A program made the translations under genes and the position numbers. A stretch of DNA of 64,000 nt from Trichopria drosophilae (taxonomy: Eukaryota; Arthropoda; Insecta; Hymenoptera; Diapriidae): the NCBI GenBank assembly GCA_030407085.1, contig CM059585.1, positions 13,571,001-13,635,000 of the forward strand, read 5' to 3'. Below are positions 1 to 12,600 of the stretch, in pieces. The notes beneath the pieces were generated by a model. That model worked only from the letters and a program-made list of their open reading frames with translations. It made no database searches and was not told the DNA's origin. Within the stretch, counting starts at the first letter, position 1. Each line of letters begins with the position of its first letter.

Positions 1-1303
1 TGAATGTTTTCAAGTGATTTAGATGAATATCTGCAAAGAAATAATAAAGTTTTCAGAAAAGGTTTCTTTATGACCTCAAAGCTGAAAAAGAGCTCAGTTT
101 TTAATTTCATTTGAGGGCATATTTTACTTCCTGTTTCTGCTAGCCTTTATTCTGTATAAGGTGAAAACTTGATCGGTATTGCAAAAGAATGAATGTTCAC
201 TTTTTTTTAATGAGAGGTCTTATCCTTTACCCTTTGAGGCTCACATTATTCTGCAGAAAAAATTCTTGAAATCACAGGTAGGCTCAGTACTTTTAAGATT
301 TGTAATCACGTCACATTTTCAAAAAATTCAAAACTGCGGATCAAATACAGCGGACAATTTTTATAAAAATATATATCACTTGATTTTTACGAAATTTGGC
401 ATGTAGCGCGTATATTTTGGTCGCTGATCTCGATTCTTAGGTAATATTTTCTATTGATTGAAATTCTGAAATTAAATGATAATAATATTAAATAATATTA
501 TCGTTTATTAATAAACGACTTTGTCTTTTTTAAGTTATAATTTTACATTATGAAAATATAATGCACAACACGAGTCACAGCGTCGCATGATAGCTACTTT
601 ACAGACTGAGCCAGAAGTTATTAGCAAAATAATAGAATCATTCTAAGATTTCCAATTAGTTGGATTACTGTACATAATTTCACTAATTCTTTATTCATAT
701 TTCGAGATAATACTAATTAACTCCTAATACATTAATAAGATATCGTTGTCCTAATTGCAATAATGAAAATTATGCGAATGACAATATCAATAAAAAATTT
801 AATTGGTAAATTTTTTCTGGCATTACGAATAAAAAAAACCTGACGAAAACCGAAGTGAAAAAGTAAACATCATGCACTTTTTTCCGAAGTCATTCTAGTA
901 CCGAAAGCAGTAGTGTGTGTAAGATACTACATCGAGAAATTTAGCATAATGCAAGTTCCTACTACATCAATGATAACCTAAATAATGGATAGGTGATAGA
1001 TTTTTTTAGTAGGTATATTTTTTCATTTTTGTCAGATTTACATTAATTTTCCGAGATATTTGTAATTTCAACACAGTAACATATCGATAATCTAAAATGA
1101 CATTGACGAAAAAGCCATTTTTTTTTAAATACGCGATTTTCTCGTTAAATGTTTAACAGGCATATAAATAAATAATTTATTCCAATGTTTTAACAAATTC
1201 TAGTGACTTTATACTCCTAAGAGTCCAAAATCTACAGATTTTCAGAAACTTAATAAGTAAATGTATCGGAAATGAAAAAAAACGCTTAAAACTACTTTTT
1301 GTT
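1..1303. other. AT-rich DNA, no gene seen
   Basis: This stretch is strongly AT-rich with frequent poly-T and poly-A runs and stop codons in all frames. The open frame of 75 codons near its start has no composition shift or splice context, so I treat it as chance. I see no repeat or RNA gene. Confidence 0.6.
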
Positions 1304-1565
1304 CACTATTAAAAATTTCTGTACCAATTTCCTGAAAGAGTAACCGAAGTTTTTTATCGTTACGCTTTCAGAATTTTACGAAACAGAGTTTAGTAATTTT
1401 CTGAAATATTTTGGTAATTTTCTGAAATCTTTGGGTAATTTTCTGAAATTTTTTCGTAATTTTTATAAAATGTTTCTTAATTTTGTTTCGTAAAATTCTG
1501 AAATGGTAACAGTAAAAAACTTCAATTACTATTACAGAAAATTCCTAGAGAAATTTCTAACAGTG
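1304..1565. mobile_element. Foldback MITE with CACTRTTARAAATTTCT ends
   Basis: A 262-bp inverted-repeat element. The left arm from 1304 and the reverse complement of the right arm ending at 1565 align over about 80 bp. The tips read CACTATTAAAAATTTCT and CACTGTTAGAAATTTCT, and an inner block around 1345-1384 matches 1485-1524 almost perfectly. The loop holds a 21-bp tandem repeat (GTAATTTTCTGAAAT at 1393, 1414 and 1435, with a decayed fourth unit at 1455). There is no coding capacity, so it would be non-autonomous. No clear target-site duplication could be read. A CACT-type tip is compatible with the CMC (CACTA/Chapaev) group, but that placement is only inference. Confidence 0.75.
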
Positions 1566-2161
1566 TAGTAATAATAAAACAAGAGTTTTTCACTACAGAA
1601 TATAGTCAGTCGGTCGTAGTCAACATTCATCCTAAGCATAGTGAAAAATAAAAATTTTCCATTATACACAGCATCAAGCATTAAGAATGTTGAAAATTTT
1701 GAAGCATTTTCGAAATTCCAGTCACGTTCCTGAAACATATAACATCATAAAATTGCTTTTTACGGCACATCCGAGAAAACTTAATCGCGTTAAGTTAACA
1801 CGCGGCGGCGCTGCAGACGGTTACGACAGGTATCAGAGCCGAAATTCTTCAAGTGCTCGGAGAGTAACGAGCGAGTAAACTAATATTCCGCTTATTACCG
1901 GCTCTTTTACAAAATTAATCCACTTCTCTCGGAGTTCCCATGTCTGCGCAAGAAAGCCAAACACGCCCGCTTTGAACTTTCCGATATCGCTGCAGCCCGA
2001 GAATGGAGTCGAAACACATCCCGCATGAACCAGTTGTTAACACCGGGTGCGAAACCCACGAAGAAGACGAGGATGGCTAGATATACGATACGAGAGAGAA
2101 ACGGACAGACAGTCGGTAAACTTCGTAGTTCGCCGCGGTAGCTTTCGCGTATGGAATAATA
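1566..2161. other. AT-rich then GC-balanced CpG-rich DNA
   Basis: From about 1780 the composition switches to GC-balanced, CpG-rich sequence. A 63-codon frame crosses the switch and is not convincing. The patch could be regulatory or part of a distant exon-bearing locus, but I see no splice-bounded frame. Confidence 0.4.
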
Positions 2162-2352
2162 GGCGGTTGCTGTTTATAGCGCAAAGTAATAGCGAGCAAT
2201 TGCGCATATGCGAGTTACGGTAATAGCAGCCGCTACTAGCACAGACGCTGTGAACCCCCTCCCCCCCTCAGTACACAGCGCCATCCTACGGATTTTTCAA
2301 AAATGAAAAACGGTGGTTTTTTTGTTGGCGAGTAATGGCGGGAACTACTCGC
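2162..2352. repeat. Cluster of three GC-rich hairpins
   Basis: Three inverted repeats follow one another. GCGGTTGCTGTTTA (2163-2176) pairs with TAATAGCAGCCGC (2221-2233), including two G-U wobbles if transcribed. CGCTGTG (about 2249) pairs with CACAGCG (about 2274) around a C-rich loop. GCGAGTA (2328-2334) pairs with TACTCGC (2346-2352). A CGCATATGCG palindrome lies in the first loop. This could be a structured RNA or a regulatory element, and no known RNA family is recognised. Confidence 0.45.
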
Positions 2353-4142
2353 GGCGCTACTTTCGGTTTAGAATCGATCGTAAATGAGCCTGCAGTTATT
2401 TTTTAATGGCTATCAATTTTCCGTTACGCGTTTAATTTACGACCAGCATTATGAAATTAACGAGAATTTAATGATTATTTTAAAACTCTCCACAACTGCG
2501 ACGTGAGTCAAATTTACTCCCTTACGGTTATACCACTTTAGTTGAGGAACTAAAGATAAGCTGAATGTTCAGTTTAATTGGTTTATAATTTAGCGTATTC
2601 AATAGACGTTTTCCTGTTCTGTAACGAGGGTTGAAAGCTACATGGAAGAAAGTGGTTAGTTAATTTTATTTACTATCTAAAAGATAGTTAGAATGGGGTT
2701 AGTCCAGCTAACTAATTAGCAGGACTAACAAATAATGGTTTATTACCGCAACATTAGAGGATTAGTGTCGTTTATGCTTAGTAAACTCGACTACAGTAGA
2801 GTCCTGGTATATTTGCCCACTCTGTTACTCGCTTGCCCATTATATTTACCCGAAGAAGGGGAGCGCCACTTCTCCCACTCCCATCAGTCGCGTTATGTAC
2901 GTGACGTCACAGCACGCCCTTCCTGAGGCCCAGCCCGCAGAGTAGGGGAAAAACAGCGACGACACTACTGTATCTCAAAGGTGACTGTTACTACTTAGAT
3001 AGTAAACTTAGTTAATCTCAGAATTCTCTGCATCACAATGGCGCTACTTAGCCGTCGAAATACGCAAAGCTATGTCATATATCACTTTCTTGCGATGTTA
3101 GTACAATTCGAATAATATACAAGGGAATGAGATAGTTTCTCGTTATTTAATTAATTTCACTGGTGTAGGGTATACTAATACGAGATATTACTATTCGGAA
3201 CCAAGAGTAAAGAAACATTTATGTTATGGATGTAGTCTAACTGGAGTATCCTTAGAAAATGGCTGCACGAACAATTAAGTTAGTAAAACAAACCATCTGC
3301 ACCTATCTATTTTAAGGTAGTGAACCTAATTAAGTAAGTAGTTATACCATATTTCCTTATCTAAGATAAGTAACAAACTGTTGCACTGGTGCAGAAAACT
3401 AATTAGAATTTTTCCTGGAAGTTGTTTGATGGTTTTTATTGATAAATTATTGACGCAAATTGAGGTCCGGAAGAAAAAAAATCCTTAGGCGTACGAACAG
3501 TCCCGTGAAACAGCAGATAAAGAATAAAAAAATAAAAATTCGAAAAACGAATTGAAAAAAATATTAACGAATAAAGAATGTTATGCTGAACACTTGATAC
3601 ATTTGACGTTTTTTAATTCGACCATCAGATTCTGAGAAAATTAATAAAAACTGTAAGTTATTGTACTCGCGAAATAATTAATTTTTGACACATATAACAC
3701 AATAACTCGGGTATACGTGAATGCAAAAATTTTTAATTTTCACAGGTACCTCAGGATAGATGGCCAAAAACAACGTATCCCATAAAATGTTTTAATTTTA
3801 TTTTAGTCAGAAATTAGTAAAGGTTAAACGTTGTGCACTTACTTTTTAAATGTTTCATTTTGAAACGCTTACAAGCGACGTTTTCGTGTTGTGAAAACGA
3901 AAAATACCATTTTTTATGTTATGAATCAAATATTTTTGTTTGCGAAAACAAATCATCGTTATTATTATTGTACAAATAACTAAAATAGTAAGCTCGTTTT
4001 ATTCCGTGGCAACAATGCCGGTCGGGGCCGTCTCAAAGGGCTAAGGAAGTTCTAAAGTGTTCCACCAGTACGGTAGAAAATTTATCTAAAAAATGTAAAT
4101 TAAAGATGACTGAATAAATTTTTCAAAATTCTGGCACTGCAA
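2353..4142. other. Mixed intergenic/intronic DNA
   Basis: This is AT-rich apart from a GC-balanced patch at about 2840-2960. I see no gene. The 63-codon frame at 2735 is unremarkable. Confidence 0.5.
2902..2909. promoter_or_regulatory. Consensus CRE palindrome
   Basis: TGACGTCA lies inside GTGACGTCAC in a CpG-rich patch. It is the consensus binding site of CREB/ATF bZIP factors. A single 8-mer can easily occur by chance, so the functional call is weak. Confidence 0.2.
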
Positions 4143-4282
4143 AGGTAATTCTAATTACTACAGACGGTTAGAATAAATTGGAAATAAATAAAAATCACTT
4201 ACTTTCGAAAATTCTTGGTCAGTTTTCAATTAATTTCATTGGTATTTGCTAAGATACCGTCTGTAGTAATTATAATCACCCG
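4143..4282. mobile_element. Small foldback (140 bp)
   Basis: The ends form an imperfect inverted repeat of about 26 bp. It includes a perfect 16-bp core, AATTACTACAGACGGT at 4153-4168, repeated in reverse complement at 4256-4271. The loop is AT-rich and non-coding. The size and structure suit a MITE or a MITE remnant, and no target duplication is evident. Confidence 0.6.
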
Positions 4283-5952
4283 TACAGAGCCAGGATTTTG
4301 AAAAATCGAGTCTATCATTTTTTTTATTTATGGTTTTTAGTGAAAAATGCCTACCATATCGGCGGAGCACCTTAGAATCTCCTTAAGTGAATTGTACACG
4401 CAATAAAGTTATAAAACATTTTTCTTCTGCGTTTAAAAAAAAAAGGATATTTAGATGTCACGGGGACATGTAATGTGCGTGAATTAAGCAAAAGTTTTAA
4501 TCATTTATTAAACCTGTCTTATAAAATCAATTTACGGATCGAGAAAAAACCATGAACGAGAAAAATTAAAAAGCAAATAATTAAATTTATTACGAATTTT
4601 GATATTGATTGATCTTGAATTGATATTGAATTGACTCTTATAAATCGCGATTAATAGTTATTTTTTAATCAAGGGCGTGGAATTTATTTTATGCTCGAGG
4701 AGACGTAAAATAGTCATTTACATCAAAAAAGGGATTTTTGGTACTGAAGTAAGTTATCCATTTATCCCATTTTTATCGAACGTAATGTTTTTGTCATTGC
4801 GAATTACATATAGGATTTGATTCAATGTTTATTACTTACATTACCGGCAATGATGTATGAAGCTGGATAAGATTTTAAGAATCTTTCTTCAACCGTTAAA
4901 GGTGTGCATATTTTAAAAGTAACTCACCTGCAACAGAAAAACAAAATAATTGTTAATTAAATGTAATATTTATTATAAATGCAAACTGCTTTTAATTAAA
5001 ACCCTTAATATACATAGATAAACGATGACACAATTAGTATATATGTTAAGAAATGTTATCAGTGAAGGATCATTGTCATATATTTAATTGGTGGGAAATG
5101 TTATCCTACAGAAATGAAGGCAATATAACTTTAATTTCAATATTAAATTACTCAATATTTATTGTATAATTATATGATATTACTGAAAATATAATAATTC
5201 TATATATTGATAATAATTTTTCTGTACCGTTATAAATACTTAAATTAATAAATGATACTTTAAAATACGTGTTGAGAGTCGTGGCGATTCACAATTGTTG
5301 TTTACTATATTACAGAGTCGATGAATTTTGTTTTTTCTCATTTATTTACATATTTACAAATGATCTTCATACCAACTTTATGACATAAATAAATCGGGAA
5401 AACAGATTTCGGAAAAATAAAAATATTTTTAAAGTTGAAATCGCTGTTTAAAATGCAATGAACTAGTTTTTAAAAAGTCGATATTAATAGTTAAAAACGA
5501 TTTTTGAACTTCAAGCCAAAGTTTTATTAAATAAATAAATAAATAAATAAATTTTGACGTACCAGCGTTATTCTTATGTTTGTTTTACTAAAATAAATAA
5601 CATGTTGTACATAAAAAGAATATATTAGAATTTCGCTAGTCTACTTGATTCTCAGCCAAATTATGATTTATATTCAAAGTGAATCAACTGAACACCTCGT
5701 GTAGAATAAATCATATTTATATGAATTAATCAAGAGTAAATATGCTTCGTTAGAAACTGAAAAGAAACAGTTTCAATTTGGTTCCTCTAAAAATATTCAA
5801 TTAACTGACAGACTGCCAGTTTATAACTAATTATACACTTAGACGTAATAATTCCTCGTTATCTTTACTTATGGAAGATATTTCTACATCTTAATGAATG
5901 AAAAAAATCACAACCTTATCGGGCAACAGAAAATGAAATATGAAAGTACGAT
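4283..5952. other. AT-rich DNA, no gene seen
   Basis: Very AT-rich sequence with no open frame above 60 codons. Apart from the microsatellite listed separately I see nothing in it. Confidence 0.6.
5528..5551. repeat. (TAAA)6 microsatellite
   Basis: Six perfect TAAA units in a row. Confidence 0.95.
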
Positions 5953-6072
5953 TTAAAAAATGTCCAACAAATTTTTTATTTATTCGATACAAAAATTTAA
6001 CTTGATGTTTGACAGTACTTTTTAGTAATAAATAGCAATTAAAAAAATGTTCTGTTGGACATTTTTTATGGC
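5953..6072. mobile_element. Small foldback with AAAAAATGTCCAACA ends
   Basis: AAAAAATGTCCAACA at 5955-5969 recurs in exact reverse complement at 6053-6067, and partial pairing continues inward through AT-rich sequence. The total is about 120 bp with no coding potential. It looks like a MITE-like foldback. Confidence 0.6.
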
Positions 6073-7308
6073 TCTAACTCCACTCCTTTGAAAAGAGTGT
6101 CAGAAGGACTGCTAATTCCAAAATAGAAAACTTACACATCATGAAAAATAACACTTTATTTATTAAGGTTTTTTTACTTATTGTTTTTTAGACAGATATA
6201 AATAATGCGTTGAAAATATATGTGCTTATTCTCAACAAATTCAATGTTGCGGCCTAAAAATGGTGTCTCAAATGCAAATTTGTGATAATTTTCTAAAACA
6301 ATCATCTTTCTCAAATAAATGCTAAGAATCAAAAGTTCATAGAATTCAATGAGGAATATGCGAGAATTTTTTGTTATTTAACATTGTTTAGAAATTCGAA
6401 ATATCAAATGAAAGAGCCACCCCAAATTTCGTCTGTTTTCTGTTCTTGAAATTTGAGATCAGAATGAATGAGAAATGAAAGCTTATTATGATAGCTTACT
6501 GCTGCAAAAATTTAAGATGGAACATATATCTTAATCTTGAGATATGGAATTTCAAAGTGCGGAATATTCTTAAAAATTGCATTTTTTGAAAATTCGTCAT
6601 TTTTGATCTCTGAAAATATACATTTTATCAAATTCAGGAGAGATATGTTTTATTAAGAATTTTTGAACAAATTTAAACAATTTTTTTTCCGGTTCGAAAA
6701 ATTTTCAACATTTTCAAATAAAAGGCAATTTTATATATAAATGTAAATATAAAATATATAAAAATGTTACCGATATGGAAATTTTTTTCGATCCCAAGTA
6801 AATTTGTTTAGATTCTTTGGACAATTCTGGGCAAAAAATATCTATTTACAAACAATTTTTCATAAATAGTATGTTTTCATAAATTTAAAAAAAATCCCCC
6901 GTTTGAACCCCTATGTATCAAGATGAAAATGTATGCTTAATTCGAAAGTTTGTAACGAGTAAACTTTTCATTCTCATACATTTTTACCTCAAATTTCAGG
7001 TCCAAAAAGGAGAATTTTTGCCACTTATTAAGGTGCTTCTCAACAAATTTAATTATTGTTATTGGAATTTGAAATAAAAAACGTTTTCGATATTTTTCGT
7101 TTTTCGGGGCATATTTTTGAAAAATTTGAAAATTGTGGAAACTCGAAACCTTTCAATAAAAAATTTGCAAAAATCGTATTTTATTGCCAAAATACTTATG
7201 TAATTCGTAAAAAATTGTTAAAAAAACTTACAAAAATTTTAAAATATACGTGTTCCTTCATTTTTCAAGTGCAATAATATGTGTTTTTTAATTTTGATAT
7301 GTCAAGTA
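6073..7308. other. AT-rich DNA, no gene seen
   Basis: Low-complexity AT-rich sequence. The 73-codon frame near 7056 is rich in Lys, Phe, Ile and Asn codons, as expected from AT bias, and is not credible as a gene. Confidence 0.6.
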
Positions 7309-7571
7309 CAATGGGACCTTTCTTATTTTAACTGGTAAAGTTTTTCAAAATGGCGACGAACTCTCTTATTTCAATATTCCCCTTACCCCCACTCACATCG
7401 TCTGTGAGCCTGCGAGCCTGCACATGTACGTACACATCTACATATGTACGTTCTGCTCGAGCGGTAGTAGGGGAAGACGTGAGGGGAAACGATTAAAATG
7501 AGAAGGGTTGGAAAATTTAAATTAAAGGGGCCATTAAAAGAAGAGGGGTTAACATAAGAGGGGGTCCACTA
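7309..7571. mobile_element. Tc1/mariner-like MITE flanked by TA
   Basis: The left end CAATGGGACC and the reverse complement of the right end, TAGTGGACC, continue as matching arms (TTCTTATTTTAAC against CTCTTATGTTAAC). A TA dinucleotide sits immediately outside both ends (7307-7308 and 7572-7573). TA duplication and CAGTG-like tips are typical of the Tc1/mariner superfamily. The 263-bp body is non-coding, with an unusual GC-rich core (about 7380-7490) holding repeated ATGTACGT motifs. Confidence 0.6.
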
Positions 7572-8594
7572 TAGATTAACATATTTTATCATGACGTTAA
7601 TTCTTACCATGCCATCAATAAATGTTTATAATTGATCTAATTCTTGACATACGTTCGAAAATTTAAAACAAATTAATCAAATATTTTGTTACTATTTGCA
7701 AACTACTTCAAGGTTCTCGATGCAACTAATGAAATACAAATGAAGGTCTACTGAAGTACAGTTAACTTTAATAAGAAATTTGTATTACCTACATGTATAT
7801 ACTTTAATATTTACTTGCGCATACAGAATTGTTGAAAACTTAAAAAAACCCGCCACGAGTCAGTCTGTAAATCGTTATGGTGATTTCCATAAACAATTTA
7901 TGGTGACTAAACGCAAGTCATTTGAGATTTTAAGGGAATCTGAGATAAAAAACGTTCGATTTCATGTGATCGAGCGAAGACAATCCTCGTCTGTGGGCCA
8001 GGGGATTAAGGGTGATCCACAGTCGTTACATTTCAATTCTCATTACCGGTCTCTTCTCTCGGGGAACCCCCGCGAGGCAACCTGAACGAGTCTTTACCCG
8101 GCGGGTCGAGCACGGCCACCCAGACGGAGATAGATTGGAAGAAAATGAAATCGAGCGGAGTGGCGGAGTTGGACGACATGGTTCTTAGGAAAAACGAAGG
8201 AAGAAAAGCTGAAAGGAGAAAAGAAAGAGAGTTATTAGCCACTCGCCTCGTTATCCTTCTTTACCTTCCGCCTACATTTTTACATCTCGAGTTTCCCGGA
8301 GCCTTGGAATATGAGATTGAGCTTCGGGTGAAGATAAATATTGGCGAAGAAATAAATTATTAATTTTTCGCGTTATAGCATCTGCGTACGAAGTACTTTA
8401 TCCCTTGTGTGAAATAGTCTACATTTTTGGCCCAACGTTAATTCCATTCAAAATTGAGAATGCCCAATTGCGACATTTTCTGAAAACATCAATTATCAAT
8501 GAAGACAAACATAAAAGGAGTAAGGGCCCAATAGTATTCTCAAAGGACAAATAAATAGTGAGGTCTAGATTCAATAGGAGTTTATTGAAAAGGA
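7572..8594. other. AT-rich then GC-balanced patch
   Basis: A CpG-rich patch spans about 7960-8330 and gives overlapping frames of 69-101 codons on both strands. None has a recognisable domain. The patch may be regulatory or the edge of an unannotated exon. Confidence 0.35.
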
Positions 8595-8660
8595 AAATTT
8601 GAACTCAAAATTTGAACTCAAATTTTGAACCCAAATTTTGAACTCAACTTTTGAAAATTC
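8595..8660. repeat. Short tandem repeat, unit 15-18 bp
   Basis: About four units of an AAATTTTGAACTCA-like motif with small length differences. This is a simple minisatellite. Confidence 0.85.
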
Positions 8661-11600
8661 AAAATGGCTGTTCAAAATGTAAAACGTTACTTGAGCCAGA
8701 TGAAACAAGGTATACGGGGGTGTGGAGGTCGCTGATTACGAATCCGAAGACTGATTTCAAAAATTCAATATAGCCAACAAAAACAGATAAAAAATTTTTA
8801 TCAGTTAGAATATTTATAAATTGTAAATGTCGCGATATAATGATGTTTAACAAACGATCTCCAACAAGCTTAAAATATGCATGTTCAGGAATGCCTGTAT
8901 TTTTATTATTATAAGTTAGCTCACGGAAGTTCAATTTTACTTTAACGAGTGATACTAAAGCTTTAAAAACTTTCGGACTTTCATTTGAGCGAAAGTATAG
9001 TTTAAACGCAGCAGTTTAGGTTTTATACTCACTTATACAAACTAATTTAATTTCTTTTAACCGTATTTTCTGGGCTAATATCTTGTAATCTTCACGCAAA
9101 CGGGCATTGCGCCAAGTAAGTATCGATAGGAAATTTGATAAAGCTAATAATACAGTCTGTGATAAGTCTGCTGTTGATATCGTAATTTCTCAAGTGTCAT
9201 TTTGGAAGTCACCGATTTTACTACTTGTTTAGGAATCTGTACCGTTAATAAATTATGAAATCATTTACTATTGATTATATTTTTCCTTTAGTCATTGAAA
9301 TGCTGTCAATTTATTACCGCGACTTAGTAAATTTGTGAATTTCATTATTAATAATACTGTTTCTAAAGAAACTTTTCGTAATACCGAATGATATGATTTT
9401 ATTGTTTTCTTCATTATTTTCCTAAAATGATTGGAAACAGTATTGAGCATCATCAACGTCCACGGCTAATTCACGGAAAATTACGAATTGTAAACAAACA
9501 AAACGAAGTGACCTTAGCCCAAACTCACAACACACGGGCATCCGCTCCAAGCGAATGTTCGCAGGAAACTGTTGACTCGTAATTTAATAACAAGGTAAAA
9601 TTTTTCCAAGATTTGCGGACAATGGAAAATAATAAGAAAGGTGAAAAGTAAACAACGCACTCGAAAGATCGTAAACAGAAAAAATATTGATTTGGGGATT
9701 TCTATATTGTTATTGCCTATTCTGTAGGCACTTTTCTAATTTCTTCTTTGAAAAATGCTTTTGATAAACAATATAAATATTGATACTCAATAATTTATTA
9801 CCTAACATTTTATACCCCATTCCTCACTTTTAAGTTTACAGTTGAAAAACCGAACCTCCAATTGATCGTTAAACTTACGTTGGGGTTTTTCGCAATAATT
9901 AAAGCAATCTTGTAAACATGGTAAAAAATGAAGCAGTTGTGTACGAAAAACGGTGCTAAGGAACTGCTTATTTACGTTCTCAGCGGCTATCTAACTCAGG
10001 GTAGCTTCCTCGAGGAGATTTCGCTATACGAACCTCATTATTGCTAATGTCAAACTTTTCTCACATTGCACATACCCTCATAAATCATTCCGTTCGACTC
10101 GTTTTTGCTCGTATAACCGATAAAAGTGCGGGACTAGGAATACTACGGCAAGGCGATGTGAAATTCCACTTTTCTCAACTTACTCGAGTCTCGAGGGTGA
10201 AATTCGCTCTTTCACTAGCTTCCCCTAGCTCGAAGCATCGGAATGGCATGTCTTCATCCTTGGTGGGCTGGAAAATGTAGGCGGTACTGAAACTGGGTAA
10301 TCCTTCCGGAACGACGTCGATGAAGATGATGGAAATTGGTCGCGCTGCGATCGTGGCCAGAAGTCCGGGCAGTTCTCTTCGCCCCGTTAAATACGCTTGC
10401 GAAACTATCTTGGCGGAGGGGTGTTGGTTTATTTGCTTCGAATAAAGCGAGGAAAATCGTTTACCACCGATAAGTCGATAAGCCGCGATGAAATTTGCAG
10501 AAGCTGTTGTTCCTCCAAGAACGTTTTATCTACCACCGTAATTGAAGTTGATTTTGCAAGGTGTGTGGTTTTACTGAAGAAAGACTTATTTACATGATTT
10601 TGTTTAAAGAGGTCACTTCATTTCATCAGGATGGTCAAGATGTCTGCTTTGATGTCAATACAAGAGCCATTCTAAAAAGTAAAGACTACCTAAATGACTG
10701 CAATTGCATTAAGGTGTACAAAAGAAACTTGGATGGTCCATGAAGAAACTCCTCCATTAGGTATAGGAGGGAATTCTCTGTTTACAGTTCCTTCCCTACA
10801 ATGTGGGTATCTGGGATAATACAACGAGAAAGTGGTGGCAATTCAGCGCCTGTATCAGGATTACAATTTCATTTTACTCTCCTCCATAAAAGGGTTTATA
10901 GATACATTATGCGACAAATGCGTATTACCCATAAAAAGGAAGGGAAGCACGTACCGCTAGTGAGACATAAAATGCAATCGATTATAGGACGGGCAATAAT
11001 TGGCACTTTGCGGGGAAATCGTAGTACCCGTCACCGCAAAAGGAGATGGTTTATAAGAGATCTGGCGTAGAAAGGTTCAAGTTTAAGAGAATGGAATGAG
11101 TGGTGGACAGCGTTTGAAAGAATGAAGAAAAGGTCATCGGCGACTTTCGACCGCTCGTGCTCAAAGTGGCAATTTGCGGGCCTCGCACGTTTTTGCGTAC
11201 ATCCGCGTCTGGCATCGTGATTTCATCTAATGAGAAAGCACGCACGCGTAAGGGCGGCAATCTTTCACTGAAATTTCCCTTTCGGTACCTTTATGCAAAT
11301 AATATAGCAACCATGGGCGCGGGACATATATGCCCCGACATCTTTCCTCGAAATTATGGTCCACAAAGATATGCGATCTTTAAAGAAACATTTCAACGAT
11401 TCCGAAAATTTGAATGCGGTTTCGTGCTGTCGTTTGCTGGATAGAATTCTGTTTGCACTATCTGATCATTCTTTCGTTTCATATGCTCTAAAAATGAAGA
11501 TTTCACTTTGCATCTTTGCACTCGTAGTCCAGATCTCCATCATCTTCAAAGGTTTTAATAATATGAGGAGACTTTTACCCCTAACTACCAAGTTTCGTAT

Positions 11601-12429
11601 AAAATATTCATGAGGAAATCTTTGCCATTTCCAGATGCATACTTGATTTTCAAACATTCCTTGCGTAAATAGCGGTTCGCAAACGCACTCGATCGAATTG
11701 AAATAAAGCGCTGAACTGATTTTTCTCTCGGATGAAAATTGCAGCAAGGGAGTCTAGATTTCTGAGCCTCTAACTTGATCGCAATCTCGGTCGTAGACCC
11801 GCTGCGACGTTCGCTTTGCGCGCGGCATTGGAGCCGGCGCCAAACGAGATTGATTCTCACCCTGGGGGAAGGCTGTCTTCTTCGAACTGATCGTCGTCGA
11901 GAGAATTGAAAATCGACGATCGGGAGTCGAGAATACGATCCCGCGAGCGATTATCGTTACGAAAATCTTCGAGAGCGGGAAGAAGAGTCCTCGTACTCAT
12001 CGACAGATCCTATCTGTCCGTCCACAAGAGTCTATCTTCCCCTCAGCGAGACTTTCCGTTGCTTTTTCCCTCCTTCCCACCAATTTTTTTTTACCATGAT
12101 GCCCGCAAAAACTGGTAGAACTCGTTCAGTGCATCGTCTGAATTGAAAGTAGAAGTGGTCGAATTACACGCTGAACGTGAGAAGAAAGTACATTCCTGTG
12201 GTGAAACTATGTATAACGACTAAATAAACATAAACTAATCATTATCACGATTCCTCTCATGGTGTAATATTCAGTTTAATGAAAAAGGTTTTTTTAATGG
12301 AAATCTGGGTTGATGTAATTGCTTTAATGGAAAATAGTAGAAAATGTATGCATTAAGAACAAATGTTGTAAACGCAGCATAAGAAAGAATAGGACTGAGG
12401 CATAAAAAAATACAAACATGATCACTTGG
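8661..12429. other. Mixed DNA with a long GC-balanced patch
   Basis: AT-rich to about 9950, then GC-balanced to about 12,120, with many short overlapping frames on both strands (60-95 codons). I recognise no domain or convincing exon in any of them. This could be intron or intergenic sequence of a nearby gene. Confidence 0.4.
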
Positions 12430-12600
12430 AGCCGACATGAAAGAAGGCGAAGAAAACAAAGATGAGATTGGATCAAGTGGGAAACGAACCGAAGTAGACA
12501 GAGGTCGAGATAGAAGCCGTGGCACACGGAGATACAGGATGGAAAAGGAGACGCGCCGTCGAGAGAAACGAAGTTTATATTATGCAAAGCATGTGTTGGC
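12430..12600 (+). repeat. Purine-skewed tract
   Basis: The plus strand is dominated by GA-rich sequence. The skew suppresses stop codons and produces frames of up to 123 codons on the plus strand and Ser/Phe/Leu-rich frames on the minus strand. I regard those frames as compositional artefacts. Confidence 0.55.
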
